From NCBI GenBank assembly GCA_031291305.1, contig JARLJH010000032.1, forward strand, positions 42,292-106,291: 64,000 bases of DNA. Direction: 5' to 3'. The stretch is from Rhodoferax sp. Its GTDB lineage: Bacteria; Pseudomonadota; Gammaproteobacteria; Burkholderiales; Burkholderiaceae_C. Position numbers and translations under genes: made by a program. Positions within the stretch are counted from its first letter, which is position 1; each line of letters starts with the position of its first letter. Positions 10,413 to 19,306 of this stretch are shown here, piece by piece. Below the pieces are notes generated by a model. That model ran no database searches and was not told the DNA's origin. It saw only the letters and a list, made by a program, of their open reading frames with translations.

Positions 10413-10849
10413 TGGCCAACTCGTCAGCCACAACTGGCGCAGGTCTACCCCCTTTTTGTTGGCCGGTTCGCGTCTATTGGGAAGACACCGATGCCGGTGG
10501 CATCGTCTATTACGCCAACTATCTGAAGTTTTTTGAGCGCGCCCGAACAGAATGGCTGCGTGCCAAGGGCATTCATCAGCAAACCCTGCGCGAAGAAACT
10601 GGTGGCATGTTTGTAGTCAGCCAGGCGCAGATCAATTATTTGAAAAGCGCCCGGCTGGATGACGAACTTTTGCTAACAACTTCACTCATTCAAACCGGGC
10701 GGGTTGCGATGACAATTTACCAACAGGCACGACTCAAGCACCCGGATAACCCGGTGTTGCTGTGCGAAGCCACCATTCGGGCCAGTTGGGTCAGCGCGAT
10801 AGGCAAGCCCGCAAGAATTCCTCAAGTTATCCTGGACAAACTGTTATGA
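10409..10849 (+). CDS. ybgC: Acyl-CoA thioesterase YbgC (tol-pal operon thioesterase)
   Basis: Hotdog-fold 4-hydroxybenzoyl-CoA-type thioesterase, 146 aa. The catalytic segment VYWEDTDAGGIVYYANYLKFFERARTEW contains the Asp and the Tyr-Tyr-Ala-Asn pattern of YbgC. It overlaps the previous gene at its start and tolQ at its end (ATGA). Being the first gene of the tol operon is its usual place; YbgC acts on acyl-CoA at the inner membrane and is linked to phospholipid metabolism. Confidence 0.94.
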   Translation: MMANSSATTGAGLPPFCWPVRVYWEDTDAGGIVYYANYLKFFERARTEWLRAKGIHQQTLREETGGMFVVSQAQINYLKSARLDDELLLTTSLIQTGRVAMTIYQQARLKHPDNPVLLCEATIRASWVSAIGKPARIPQVILDKLL

Positions 10850-11538
10850 ATCAAGACCTATCCATCATCACCATGGTGCTCAATGCCAGCCTGGTGGTGC
10901 AACTTGTGATGCTGTTGCTCATGAGCGTCTCCATCGCCAGTTGGGCGGCCATATTTCGCAAGCTGTTCTCTCTGGGCAAAGTCAAAGCGCTCAACGACAG
11001 CTTTGAGCGCGAGTTTTGGTCAGGCAGCAGCCTCAACGACCTGTATGCCAGTGCCGCAAAGAACGCCAAGACTTCGGGCCCGATGGAGCGCATTTTTGCC
11101 AGCGGCATGCGCGAATACCAAAAACTGCGCGAGCGGCGCATCTCCGACCCCGGCACCCTGATGGACGGGGCACGACGCGCCATGCGTGCCAGCTTTCAGC
11201 GTGAAATGGACGTGGTCGAGACGCATCTGTCGTTTCTTGCCTCAGTGGGCTCGGTGTCACCGTATGTGGGTCTGTTTGGTACGGTCTGGGGCATCATGCA
11301 CTCATTCACCGGCTTGGCAGCACTGACACAAGTAACCCTGGCCACTGTGGCACCCGGCATTGCAGAAGCGCTGGTAGCCACCGCCATTGGCCTGTTTGCA
11401 GCCATACCCGCCGTGGTGGCCTACAACCGCTTTGCGCGCGACATTGACCGCATTGCCATCCGGCTGGAAACCTTCATTGAAGAGTTCTCCAACATCCTGC
11501 AGCGCAACGTCGGCGCGCAATCTGCCTCTGGGCACTAA
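10846..11538 (+). CDS. tolQ: Tol-Pal system inner membrane proton channel subunit TolQ
   Basis: MotA/TolQ/ExbB family protein, 230 aa. TolQ with TolR forms the proton-driven motor that energises TolA for outer-membrane constriction during division. Three membrane segments are visible: residues about 15-37 (VVQLVMLLLMSVSIASWAAIF) and a pair near 130-160 and 170-195, with the conserved VGLFGTVWGIMHSF and ATVAPGIAEALVATAIGLFAAIPAVVAYN patterns. The ATG at 10846 overlaps the ybgC stop and gives the standard N-terminus; an in-frame codon 84 bp upstream is inside ybgC and rejected. Confidence 0.96.
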   Translation: MNQDLSIITMVLNASLVVQLVMLLLMSVSIASWAAIFRKLFSLGKVKALNDSFEREFWSGSSLNDLYASAAKNAKTSGPMERIFASGMREYQKLRERRISDPGTLMDGARRAMRASFQREMDVVETHLSFLASVGSVSPYVGLFGTVWGIMHSFTGLAALTQVTLATVAPGIAEALVATAIGLFAAIPAVVAYNRFARDIDRIAIRLETFIEEFSNILQRNVGAQSASGH

Positions 11539-11553
11539 CCAGGAGCTTGCGAC

Positions 11554-11973
11554 ATGCCAGCTACAGTGAGCCGAGGTCGTGGGCGCCGTGCCATCAACGA
11601 CATCAACATGGTGCCCTTCATTGATGTGATGCTGGTGCTGCTGATCATCTTCATGGTGACTGCGCCGCTGATTGCGCCCAGCATGATCAACCTGCCCAGC
11701 GTTGGCAAGGCGACCAAACAGCCTGATCAGGTGTTGCAGATCATCATTGGCAAAGATGAGTCGCTGGAGCTCAAAGCCAAAGACAAAACCAGCTCGGTCA
11801 CGCTCAAGGAAGTGGCGCAAGTGGTCAAACAGGCGCAGGAAGGTGTCATCAACTCTGCGGTGGTCATCAGTGCCGACAAAGACGTCAAGTACGAAGCAGT
11901 GGTGAAAGTCATGGACAAGCTGCAGCGCGAGGGCGTGGCACGCGTTGGGCTGTCGGTAAAACTTGCCAATTGA
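11554..11973 (+). CDS. tolR: Tol-Pal system protein TolR
   Basis: ExbD/TolR family, 139 aa. A short cytoplasmic N-terminus (RGRRAINDINMVPFIDVMLVLLIIFMVTAP) leads into the single membrane helix; the Asp in FIDVMLVLLIIF is the proton-pathway residue. The periplasmic domain ends with VVKVMDKLQREGVARVGLSV. It lies 15 bp after tolQ with an AGGAG ribosome-binding site, and the tolA frame begins at or just after its stop. Confidence 0.96.
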   Translation: MPATVSRGRGRRAINDINMVPFIDVMLVLLIIFMVTAPLIAPSMINLPSVGKATKQPDQVLQIIIGKDESLELKAKDKTSSVTLKEVAQVVKQAQEGVINSAVVISADKDVKYEAVVKVMDKLQREGVARVGLSVKLAN

Positions 11974-11983
11974 TCAACGGGCC

Positions 11984-12970
11984 ATGCACGCTAGCACTGA
12001 CAGACTTGACTTTGCCCCACCGGACACACCCGGGCGACTGCGCGCACTGATTCTGGCGCTGTTGGTTCATGGTTTGCTGTTGGCGGCCCTCGCATGGGGC
12101 GTGCGCTGGAACCGTGACACCCAGGTGTTGAGCGCCGATGCCGAACTCTGGTCCGCCGTGCCGCAGGAAGCGGCACCCAAACTGGCTGAGCCGCCGCCTG
12201 AGCCCGTAGAGCCCACACCACCACCCCAACCCCAGCCCCCAGCTCCGCCACCACAACCTGTGGCCGCACCGCCTGCGCCACCGCCCCCCCAAGTCGATAT
12301 CGCCCTCGAGCAAGAAAAGCTTCGCAAGCAGAAAGAGCTGGCCCGGCTGGAAGCATTGAAACAGGAAAAGCTCCAGCAAAAACTGGAGAAAGACCGTCTG
12401 GAAAAAGCCAAACTGGAAAAGGCGCGGCTTGAAGCGTTGAAACTCGAAAAGCTGCAGCAAGACAAACTGAAGCAGGAAAAACTCAAACAGGAAAAGCTGC
12501 AACAAGACAAGTTGAAGCAGGAGAAGCTGCTGGCAGAGCAGGCCAAACAAGCACAACAAGCGGCCCTGGACAAGAAAATAGCCGCGCAGGAAGCCAAGCA
12601 GCTCGAGGCTCAGCGACAGAAAGTTATGCAACGCATGATGGGAATGGCAGGTGCCAGCGGCACAGCCAATGCCACAGGCACCGCGTTGAAGTCCTCCGGA
12701 CCATCGGCCAGCTACGGCGGGCGCATCCGCGCCAAGATCAAGCCCAACATTGTTTTCACCGAAACGATCCAGGGCAACCCGACGGCCATCGTCGAGGTAC
12801 ACACCTCACCCGACGGCACCATCATCAGCAGAAAACTGACCCAGTCCAGCGGCGTGCCGTCATGGGATGAAGCGGTGATCCGCGCCATCGACAAGACTCA
12901 GGTGCTGCCACGCGACATCGACGGCAGCGTGCCTTCACTTCTCAGCCTGGAATTTCGCCCCAAGGACTAA
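11984..12970 (+). CDS. tolA: Tol-Pal system protein TolA / TonB C-terminal domain protein
   Basis: TolA (328 aa) spans the periplasm and links TolQR to Pal. Domain I is a membrane anchor (ALILALLVHGLLLAALAWGV, residues about 20-40). A Pro-rich segment (PPPEPVEPTPPPQPQPP) follows, then a long Lys/Glu/Gln-rich helical domain II (about residues 107-215) with quasi-repeats of the type KLQQDKLKQEKL. The C-terminal TonB/TolA domain III has VEVHTSPDGTIISRKL and GVPSWDEAVIRAI. ATG 11984 is preferred; a TTG at 11963 would overlap tolR by 11 bp. A C7 run lies in the Pro-rich coding part. tolB and pal do not follow in this window, unlike the usual tolQRAB-pal order. Confidence 0.92.
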   Translation: MHASTDRLDFAPPDTPGRLRALILALLVHGLLLAALAWGVRWNRDTQVLSADAELWSAVPQEAAPKLAEPPPEPVEPTPPPQPQPPAPPPQPVAAPPAPPPPQVDIALEQEKLRKQKELARLEALKQEKLQQKLEKDRLEKAKLEKARLEALKLEKLQQDKLKQEKLKQEKLQQDKLKQEKLLAEQAKQAQQAALDKKIAAQEAKQLEAQRQKVMQRMMGMAGASGTANATGTALKSSGPSASYGGRIRAKIKPNIVFTETIQGNPTAIVEVHTSPDGTIISRKLTQSSGVPSWDEAVIRAIDKTQVLPRDIDGSVPSLLSLEFRPKD

Positions 12971-12975
12971 TTCCA

Positions 12976-13064
12976 TTTCCAAATCATCCGTGTCGTTGTT
13001 GCTTCGCCTTGTCGTGCGTCAGCACTGCCTGCGGTATCAAGCCTAGACACAAATGATTTGGAAA
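12976..13064. terminator. Long inverted repeat between tolA and dnaE (possible bidirectional terminator or structured element)
   Basis: Arms at 12976-12994 and 13046-13064 are complementary over 19 bases with two mismatches (TTTCCAAATCAT..GTGTC on one side, its complement on the other), separated by 51 bases. It lies between convergent genes, where a bidirectional terminator is expected. The wide loop and the absence of a clean U-tract are unusual for a simple rho-independent terminator. Confidence 0.45.
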
Positions 13065-13082
13065 CAGAATAAGCTACAGGAT

Positions 13083-13130
13083 AAGTAGCTATCAACCCTT
13101 TATATACAAGGGCTAGAGGCCAGTTTTATT
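13083..13130 (+). repeat. Interspersed ~50-bp repeat at the 3' end of dnaE
   Basis: The cleanest copy in the window: AAGTAGCTATCAA, then CCCTTTATATACAAGGG (complementary ends CCCTT/AAGGG), then CTAGAGGCCAGTTTTATT. Its AT-rich right end contains the dnaE stop codon (TAA on the minus strand at 13126-13128). Confidence 0.8.
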
Positions 13131-16100
13131 CATAAACGATTTCAGCAATACCGGGGGCTGCCTGGGCCCACCAACTGGCCAGGGCCGCGTTGCTGGGATA
13201 AAACTTGGCACGTTCGCCAAGCTGCAGCTCGACACTGGCAGCACCTTCATCGCCACGGCACGTCAAGGCCATGCGTACCTGCAAACCACGCCACAGATCA
13301 CCCTGCTCGGTGACTTCCTTTTGTGCCGGGAAGTCCCTGATCAGGCGCGCAACGTCCAGTGACCGCCCCTGCGACTGATTGGCCAGCCGGACACGCAAAT
13401 ATTTGCCAAAGCGGCAGCGCGCCTGCTCCAGGTCCCAAACCTGTGTCACCGTGAGCTGCATGCCACCGGAAAAACGATCCGGCTGCTGCTTGCCCATGAC
13501 GATGACCAGTTCATCGTCTTTCAGCAGATTCTTGTGGGCGTTGATCAAGGCTTCGTCGGCGCGCGCCTCGATCACGCCGGACTTGTCATCCAGCTTGAAC
13601 AGCGCCAGCTTGCCGCGCTGCCCGTTGATCACCCTGAAATCAGTGACGATACCGGCCAGCAGCTGCGGCTCACGCGTGTCAATCAAATCGGTTATCGGAC
13701 GCTTAGCGAAGCGGCGTACCTCGTCCACCACCTCGTCAAACAGATGGCCCGACAGATAAAACCCGACCGCGGTTTTCTCATAGACCAGCCGCTCTTTCAC
13801 GCCCCAGGGCGTAGCCTGCACCAGCTCAGGTTCCTGCGTGCTGGAGCCCAGTTCATCACCACCCCCCATGTCGAACAAGCTGCACTGGTTGGCATTGGCA
13901 AGTATGGCGGCACCAAATTCAAACGCCAGGTCCACACTGGCCAACAGGCTGGCACGGTTGAGGTCAATGGCGTCAAACGCGCCGGCCTTGATCAGCGCCT
14001 CGACCGTGCGCTTGTTGATGCGGCTGCGGTCCACCCGAGCGCAAAAGTCGAACAGGCTCTTGAACGGACCTTTCACATCGCCCATCGGCCCCACGCCCCG
14101 GCCTTCGCGCGCGGCGACGATGGCTTCGATGGCCTGTGCGCCACTGCCCTTGACGGCACTGAGGCCGTAGCGGATGACCTTGTCGGACACCGGCTCGAAA
14201 CGGCTTTTGCCGCGGTTCACATCCGGCGGCTCAAAACTCAGGCCCATTTTGATGGCATCTTCCAGCAAGACCTTGAGTTTGTCGGTGTCGTCCATTTCCA
14301 CCGTCATGTTGGCGCAGAAGAACTCAGCGGCGTAATGCACCTTGAGCCAGCCGGTGTGGTAAGCCAGCAGCGAGTAGGCGGCGGCGTGCGACTTGTTGAA
14401 GCCGTAGCCGGCAAACTTTTCCATCAAGTCAAAAACCTCGTCGGCCTTGCTCTCTGAAATATCGTTTTTGGCAGCACCATCACGGAAAATCTGCCGGTGT
14501 TTGGCCATTTCTGCCGCGTCTTTTTTACCCATGGCGCGGCGCAACATATCGGCACCACCGAGCGAGTAACCGCCCAGAATCTGCGCGGTCTGCATCACCT
14601 GTTCCTGGTAAACCATGATGCCGTAGGTCTCAGACAACATGTTGGCCACCAGCGGGTGCGGGTACTCCACCACCTCGCGGCCATGTTTACGCGCCACAAA
14701 GCTCGGGATCAGGTCCATCGGGCCGGGTCGGTACAAAGCGTTCAGCGCAATCAGGTCTTCCAGCCGCGTGGGCTTGGCATCGCGCAACATGCCTTGCATG
14801 CCGCGACTTTCAAACTGGAACACGGCCTCTGTCTTGCCTTCCTGAAAAAGCCGGTACGTGGCCTTATCGTCCAGCGGCAGGTTCTCAAACGCAAAGTTCT
14901 CCTGACCGGGGTGGCGCTTGAAGATGAACTCGCGCGCAATTTCCAGAATCGTCAGCGTGGCCAGGCCCAAGAAGTCGAACTTGACCAGGCCAACGGCTTC
15001 CACGTCACTCTTGTCGTACTGGCTGACCGCCGACTCGCTGCCGGGCTGCTGGTAGAGCGGGCAAAAGTCGGTGAGCTTGCCCGGCGCAATCAACACGCCC
15101 CCGGCGTGCATGCCGATGTTGCGCGTCATGCCCTCCAACTTGCGAGCCAGCTCCAGCAGAGTGCGCACGTCTTCTTCTTTGGCTTCGCGCTCGGCCAGAA
15201 TGGGTTCCGCCTCGGTGGCATAGACCATCTTGTCGTCTTTGGACTTGTCGGGTGGCGGCAGTTGCAGCGTCACCGCGACGCCTGGCTTGTTGGGGATGAG
15301 CTTGCTGATGCCGTCGCAAAAGGTGTAGCTCATATCCAGCACGCGGCCCACGTCGCGAATGGCGGCACGCGCGGCCATGGTGCCGAAGGTGGCAATCTGG
15401 CTCACAGCGTCCTTGCCGTACTTCTCTTTCACATAGTCAATCACCCGGTCGCGGTTGCCCTGGCAAAAGTCAATGTCAAAGTCGGGCATGGAAACCCGCT
15501 CGGGGTTCAAAAATCGCTCAAACAGCAGGTTGTATTGCAGCGGGTCCAGGTCGGTGATCTTCAGCGCATAAGCCACCAGTGAACCGGCCCCGGAACCCCG
15601 CCCCGGCCCGACCGGGCAGCCGTTGTTCTTGGCCCAGTTGATGAAGTCGCCCACGATCAAAAAGTAACCAGGAAAACCCATCTTCAGAATGGTGGTGAGC
15701 TCAAACTCCAGCCGCTCCACATAGCGCGGCATCTCGGCCTCACGTTTGGCGGGGTCTGGGTACAGGTGCGCCATGCGCTCCTTGAGGCCTTCGTGCGAGG
15801 CGTAACGAAAGTATTCGTTGGCCTCCATCACCACGCCGTTGACGGGTGGAATCGGAAAGTCCGGCAGCTGCGGCTTGCCCAGCACCAGACTCAGGCTGCA
15901 GCGTTTGGCAATCTCCACACTGTTGGCCAGGGCGCTGGGCACATCGGCAAACAATTCCGCCATTTGTGCCGTGGTCTTGAAATGCTGCTCGCGAGTAAAG
16001 CGGCGCACCCGACGCGGGTTAGCCAGAATCTCGCCCTCGGCAATGCAGACGCGCGCCTCATGGGCCTCAAAGTCTTCGGGCGCCGCAAACTGGATCGGAT

Positions 16101-16698
16101 GCGTGGCCACCACAGGCAGTTGCAGGCGCTGCGCCAATTGCACGGCGGCGGCCACCTGCGGCTCGTCTTCCGGCCGACCCGCACGCTGCAACTCCAGATA
16201 AAAACGATGCGGAAAAATCTGTGCCAGCTGCATGGCGGCATCCAACGCCCTGGATTCGTCGCCCTGCATCAAAGCCTGCCCAACCGGCCCAGCTTGTGCA
16301 CCTGACAAACAGATCAGGTCGCCGTTGAGTTCGGTCAGCCATGCCATGCTTACACTGGCTTGCGGTTTGCCAGCGTTTTGTGTCCAGGCACGTGCCAAAA
16401 GCTCCGACAGATTCAGGTAACCACGATGGCTTTGCACCAAAAGCAACACCCGCGACAGTTGCGTAGCATCCTTGCCCACACCTTCAAGCCATATTTCAGC
16501 GCCAATGATGGGTTTGACACCGCGCTTGCGCCCTTCTTTGTAAAATTTGATCGCGCCAAACAGGTTGGACAAGTCGGTGATTGCCAATGCAGGCTGGCCG
16601 TTGGAGGCCGCAGACTTGACAATTTCGTCAATTCTGTTGGTGCCATCGATGACGGAGAATTCGGTGTGTAGGCGCAGGTGAACAAACATAGCCTGCAT
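13126..16698 (-). CDS. dnaE: DNA polymerase III alpha subunit
   Basis: Replicative polymerase, 1190 aa. Domains in order: PHP domain (FVHLRLHTEFSVIDG; residues about 5-280), polymerase core with the catalytic PDFDIDF aspartates near residues 403-409 and GPGRGSGAGSLVAYAL, a fingers/helix-hairpin-helix region (GGADMLRRAMGKK, FNKSHAAAYSLLAYHT), a clamp-binding QCSLFD motif near residue 937, an OB fold (LLAGIVTDFRV) and a C-terminal tau-binding region. The start may be at 16698 or 16689 (MFVHLRL). The stop is in the repeat at 13083-13130, so the last codon or two may be repeat-derived. It is divergent from the response regulator gene with a 26-bp gap. Confidence 0.97.
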   Translation of the reverse strand: MQAMFVHLRLHTEFSVIDGTNRIDEIVKSAASNGQPALAITDLSNLFGAIKFYKEGRKRGVKPIIGAEIWLEGVGKDATQLSRVLLLVQSHRGYLNLSELLARAWTQNAGKPQASVSMAWLTELNGDLICLSGAQAGPVGQALMQGDESRALDAAMQLAQIFPHRFYLELQRAGRPEDEPQVAAAVQLAQRLQLPVVATHPIQFAAPEDFEAHEARVCIAEGEILANPRRVRRFTREQHFKTTAQMAELFADVPSALANSVEIAKRCSLSLVLGKPQLPDFPIPPVNGVVMEANEYFRYASHEGLKERMAHLYPDPAKREAEMPRYVERLEFELTTILKMGFPGYFLIVGDFINWAKNNGCPVGPGRGSGAGSLVAYALKITDLDPLQYNLLFERFLNPERVSMPDFDIDFCQGNRDRVIDYVKEKYGKDAVSQIATFGTMAARAAIRDVGRVLDMSYTFCDGISKLIPNKPGVAVTLQLPPPDKSKDDKMVYATEAEPILAEREAKEEDVRTLLELARKLEGMTRNIGMHAGGVLIAPGKLTDFCPLYQQPGSESAVSQYDKSDVEAVGLVKFDFLGLATLTILEIAREFIFKRHPGQENFAFENLPLDDKATYRLFQEGKTEAVFQFESRGMQGMLRDAKPTRLEDLIALNALYRPGPMDLIPSFVARKHGREVVEYPHPLVANMLSETYGIMVYQEQVMQTAQILGGYSLGGADMLRRAMGKKDAAEMAKHRQIFRDGAAKNDISESKADEVFDLMEKFAGYGFNKSHAAAYSLLAYHTGWLKVHYAAEFFCANMTVEMDDTDKLKVLLEDAIKMGLSFEPPDVNRGKSRFEPVSDKVIRYGLSAVKGSGAQAIEAIVAAREGRGVGPMGDVKGPFKSLFDFCARVDRSRINKRTVEALIKAGAFDAIDLNRASLLASVDLAFEFGAAILANANQCSLFDMGGGDELGSSTQEPELVQATPWGVKERLVYEKTAVGFYLSGHLFDEVVDEVRRFAKRPITDLIDTREPQLLAGIVTDFRVINGQRGKLALFKLDDKSGVIEARADEALINAHKNLLKDDELVIVMGKQQPDRFSGGMQLTVTQVWDLEQARCRFGKYLRVRLANQSQGRSLDVARLIRDFPAQKEVTEQGDLWRGLQVRMALTCRGDEGAASVELQLGERAKFYPSNAALASWWAQAAPGIAEIVYE

Positions 16699-16724
16699 TG
16701 TAGGAAAGCAGCAAGGCGGTCAAC

Positions 16725-17375
16725 TTGAAGATTCTGGTGGTAGACGATCATGCGCTGGTGCGCGCAGGCTTGTGCCAGGTGCTGCAGGGATTGGACTCCA
16801 TGGAGACCACGCAAGTCCTTGAAGCTGCCGACTGCACCCACGCCTTTGTTCTGGCTGGTACCCACCCCGACCTTGATCTGGTCCTGCTGGACTACCACCT
16901 GCCCGACATGAATGGACTGGCAGCTTTGGACGTTTTTGGCAAACGGCACCCCGAGCTGCCCGTGGTGATCCTGTCCGGCTCAGCCAATCCGAGCATTGCA
17001 CAACGTGCGCTGGAATGTGGTGCAGCCGGATTTATCACCAAATCGGGCCTGAGTGACGAGCTCCTGCATGCACTCAGACAAATTCTCAACGGCGAGGTTT
17101 ATGCCCCCGCAGAGTTCCTTCCCACCCGTCATACCCAGCAACGGACTGCAGAAGTCAAGGCCCCGGTTTTTACACCTCGCCAGCAGGAAGTGCTCCAATT
17201 GTTGCTGGGGGGGTACAGCAACCGTGACATCAGTGAGCAATTGAGCTTGTCCGACGAAACCGTCAAAAATCACGTGACCAGCATTTTGCGCGGGTTTGGC
17301 GTCAAAACCCGCACCCAGGCTGCCCTGGAGGCCGAACGCTGGGGTTATGGAAGATCAGCAACAGTCGGCCGTTGA
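16725..17375 (+). CDS. NarL/FixJ-type response regulator (REC + LuxR HTH)
   Basis: 216 aa. The receiver domain runs from residue 1 to about 118 (KILVVDDHA acidic pocket, phosphoacceptor Asp56 in LVLLDYHLPDMNG, and the conserved Lys in AGFITKSG). The LuxR-type HTH follows from about residue 148 (FTPRQQEVLQLLLGGYSNRDISEQLSLSDETVKNHV). It starts with TTG at 16725; any later start would remove the receiver. It converges with, and overlaps by 31 bp, the hybrid kinase gene on the other strand, making that kinase the likely partner; the kinase's own receiver suggests branched output. A G7 run lies in the HTH-coding part. Confidence 0.88.
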   Translation: MKILVVDDHALVRAGLCQVLQGLDSMETTQVLEAADCTHAFVLAGTHPDLDLVLLDYHLPDMNGLAALDVFGKRHPELPVVILSGSANPSIAQRALECGAAGFITKSGLSDELLHALRQILNGEVYAPAEFLPTRHTQQRTAEVKAPVFTPRQQEVLQLLLGGYSNRDISEQLSLSDETVKNHVTSILRGFGVKTRTQAALEAERWGYGRSATVGR

Positions 17376-19306
17376 TCACCCTGATCCGTCAATAAGTGGC
17401 GCAGCAAACTGCGCAGTTTTGCCGGGCGAACCGGCTTGTGTAGCAACGTCAACCCGGCCGATTGGGCAGATTGCATCAGACCTGCGTCCGTGTCGCCGCT
17501 AATCAAACAGGCTGGCGTGGCACTCCCGAGACGCTGGCGCAAACACTGCACCAATTCAATGCCGTCGCACCCCTCATGCAAGCGGTAGTCGCTGATGATC
17601 ACCTCAGGTATCAAACCATCTGCTAGACGTTGCAACGCATCCGCTGATCCATACGCCTGCGACACTCGCATACCCCAGCTGTCCAGCAATCCAACCAAAG
17701 CGCTGCCCGCGAGCGCATCGTCCTCCACCACCAGCGCCCATTTGCCACGCAAATCATCCGACACCGCGGTATCTTTGGGCGGACCTTCATTGACACCACA
17801 TTGGCTAGGAGACCCTGGCAGCGTCAGGACAAAACGCGTACCTCGACCAGACTGCGAATTCAACGCCAACGAATGGTCCAGCAAGCGAATGGTGCGCTGA
17901 ACAATATTGAGCCCCAAACCCAAACCCTTGGTGCGATCACGCGCAACATTGGCCACCTGGAAGAACTCGTCAAAGACGACCTGCTGATGCTCCGGCGCTA
18001 TACCGATGCCGCTGTCCCACACCTGCAACTCCACTAACCCCGATGCTCTCTGGCGAGCCACAACCAGCACGCCACCACGCACGGTATAGCTCAAGGCATT
18101 TCCCACCAGATTGAGCAACACCCGGTAAATCAGTGTGGCATCACTCATCACCCACAGGCTGGTTGGTCGCACACGCAGACGCAAGCCCTTCTCTGCAGCC
18201 TGCTCACTCAGGTCCTGCTGCAGCTGCTCAAACAGAACAGACACGGCAAATGGCTGCTTGTTCACCTGAACAGCTCGGGCCTCAAGGCGTGAAATGTCCA
18301 GCAAGCCATCCAGCAAATTTTGCATCGCACGCACCGATGCATCCAGGTTATGAATCAGTTCACCGGTTCGGGCATCGTGCGGCAACTGTGCCAGTCGTGA
18401 CACAAACAGCCCCAGAGCATGCGTGGGCTGGCGCAAATCATGGCTGGCCGCTGCCAAAAACCGTGACTTGGCCAAATTGGCCTGTTCTGCTTCTTCCTTC
18501 TTTTCGCGCAACGCCTGTGTGGCCAGCGCGATCTGTAGCTCAAGCTCAAGTCGAGCCTGCGATAGCCTGTCGGCCATCTGATAAATATTACTTTCAAGCG
18601 CCCGCAGGGGCTCGCGGTCATTGCGTTGATCACGGAGTTTGTTCACTGCAGCGAAATCACCACGGCCAATTCGTTCAACCAGATGGGTAATGCGCGTGAT
18701 AGGGCGAATCACACCCCGGCTCAAATACCATGCCAATACCATACCAAAAAGCAGACTGAAGGCACCGATGACGGCTCCGGTCAACAACATCTCGCGCTTG
18801 CGGGCATCCACCGTCTCCCGAGAGAAAACCATCACCACCTGCCCCAACTGGTTGGGCTGCTGATCAATAACCCCTTCATTTTTCGAATACAGGTCATCAA
18901 TCACAACATCACTCGGATACACCGGTTGGGCCACCCAATCCACCTTCCTTTCACTCACCGCACCCTGTATTTCCTGGGAACTCATGGGTGGTGAAAAAGC
19001 CTGCCCAGGCTGACCTGCACTGGCCAGCAATTGCCCACGGCCGCCAAAAACCCCAACCCATCGCACATCAGCGCCATGCAGCGCACCGGCGGCCAGCGCC
19101 TGCAATTGCGCGTCATTGGCTGAGAACAAGCCGTATTCACTGGCCAGCGCCGTCTGGCGCGCTATCGCGCGATTGCGTTGGTCGTACGCCGTTTGCATGT
19201 CGCCAAAGCGGGCCAGCAAAAAAACCACCGCCAGCAAAGTGCTGATCAAGGCCAGGGGCAACAATGCGGCCAGCAACATGCGAGCGCGGATATCTAGCGT
19301 TTTCAT
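17345..19306 (-). CDS. Hybrid sensor histidine kinase with C-terminal receiver
   Basis: 653 aa. N-terminal membrane helix (residues about 10-32), a periplasmic sensor region, a second helix near 178-200, HAMP (RPITRITHLVERIGRGDF), a coiled region, HisKA with phosphoacceptor His near 288 (AAASHDLRQPTHALGLF), HATPase (NLVGNALSYT, DSGIGIAPEH, GLGLGLNIV) and a receiver with Asp near 572 (VIISDYRL). HDLRQP kinases of this type often pair with LuxR-type regulators. Its ATG overlaps the stop of the binding-protein gene, so it is co-translated with it and plausibly senses the binding protein's state. Confidence 0.9.
   Translation of the reverse strand: MKTLDIRARMLLAALLPLALISTLLAVVFLLARFGDMQTAYDQRNRAIARQTALASEYGLFSANDAQLQALAAGALHGADVRWVGVFGGRGQLLASAGQPGQAFSPPMSSQEIQGAVSERKVDWVAQPVYPSDVVIDDLYSKNEGVIDQQPNQLGQVVMVFSRETVDARKREMLLTGAVIGAFSLLFGMVLAWYLSRGVIRPITRITHLVERIGRGDFAAVNKLRDQRNDREPLRALESNIYQMADRLSQARLELELQIALATQALREKKEEAEQANLAKSRFLAAASHDLRQPTHALGLFVSRLAQLPHDARTGELIHNLDASVRAMQNLLDGLLDISRLEARAVQVNKQPFAVSVLFEQLQQDLSEQAAEKGLRLRVRPTSLWVMSDATLIYRVLLNLVGNALSYTVRGGVLVVARQRASGLVELQVWDSGIGIAPEHQQVVFDEFFQVANVARDRTKGLGLGLNIVQRTIRLLDHSLALNSQSGRGTRFVLTLPGSPSQCGVNEGPPKDTAVSDDLRGKWALVVEDDALAGSALVGLLDSWGMRVSQAYGSADALQRLADGLIPEVIISDYRLHEGCDGIELVQCLRQRLGSATPACLISGDTDAGLMQSAQSAGLTLLHKPVRPAKLRSLLRHLLTDQGDQRPTVADLP

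Noticed and set aside
12300-12600. Tandem repeats in tolA that might suggest a repeat array.
   Set aside because: They are codon-level quasi-repeats of the Lys/Glu/Gln-rich helical domain, not a CRISPR or minisatellite; no CRISPR array was seen anywhere in the window.
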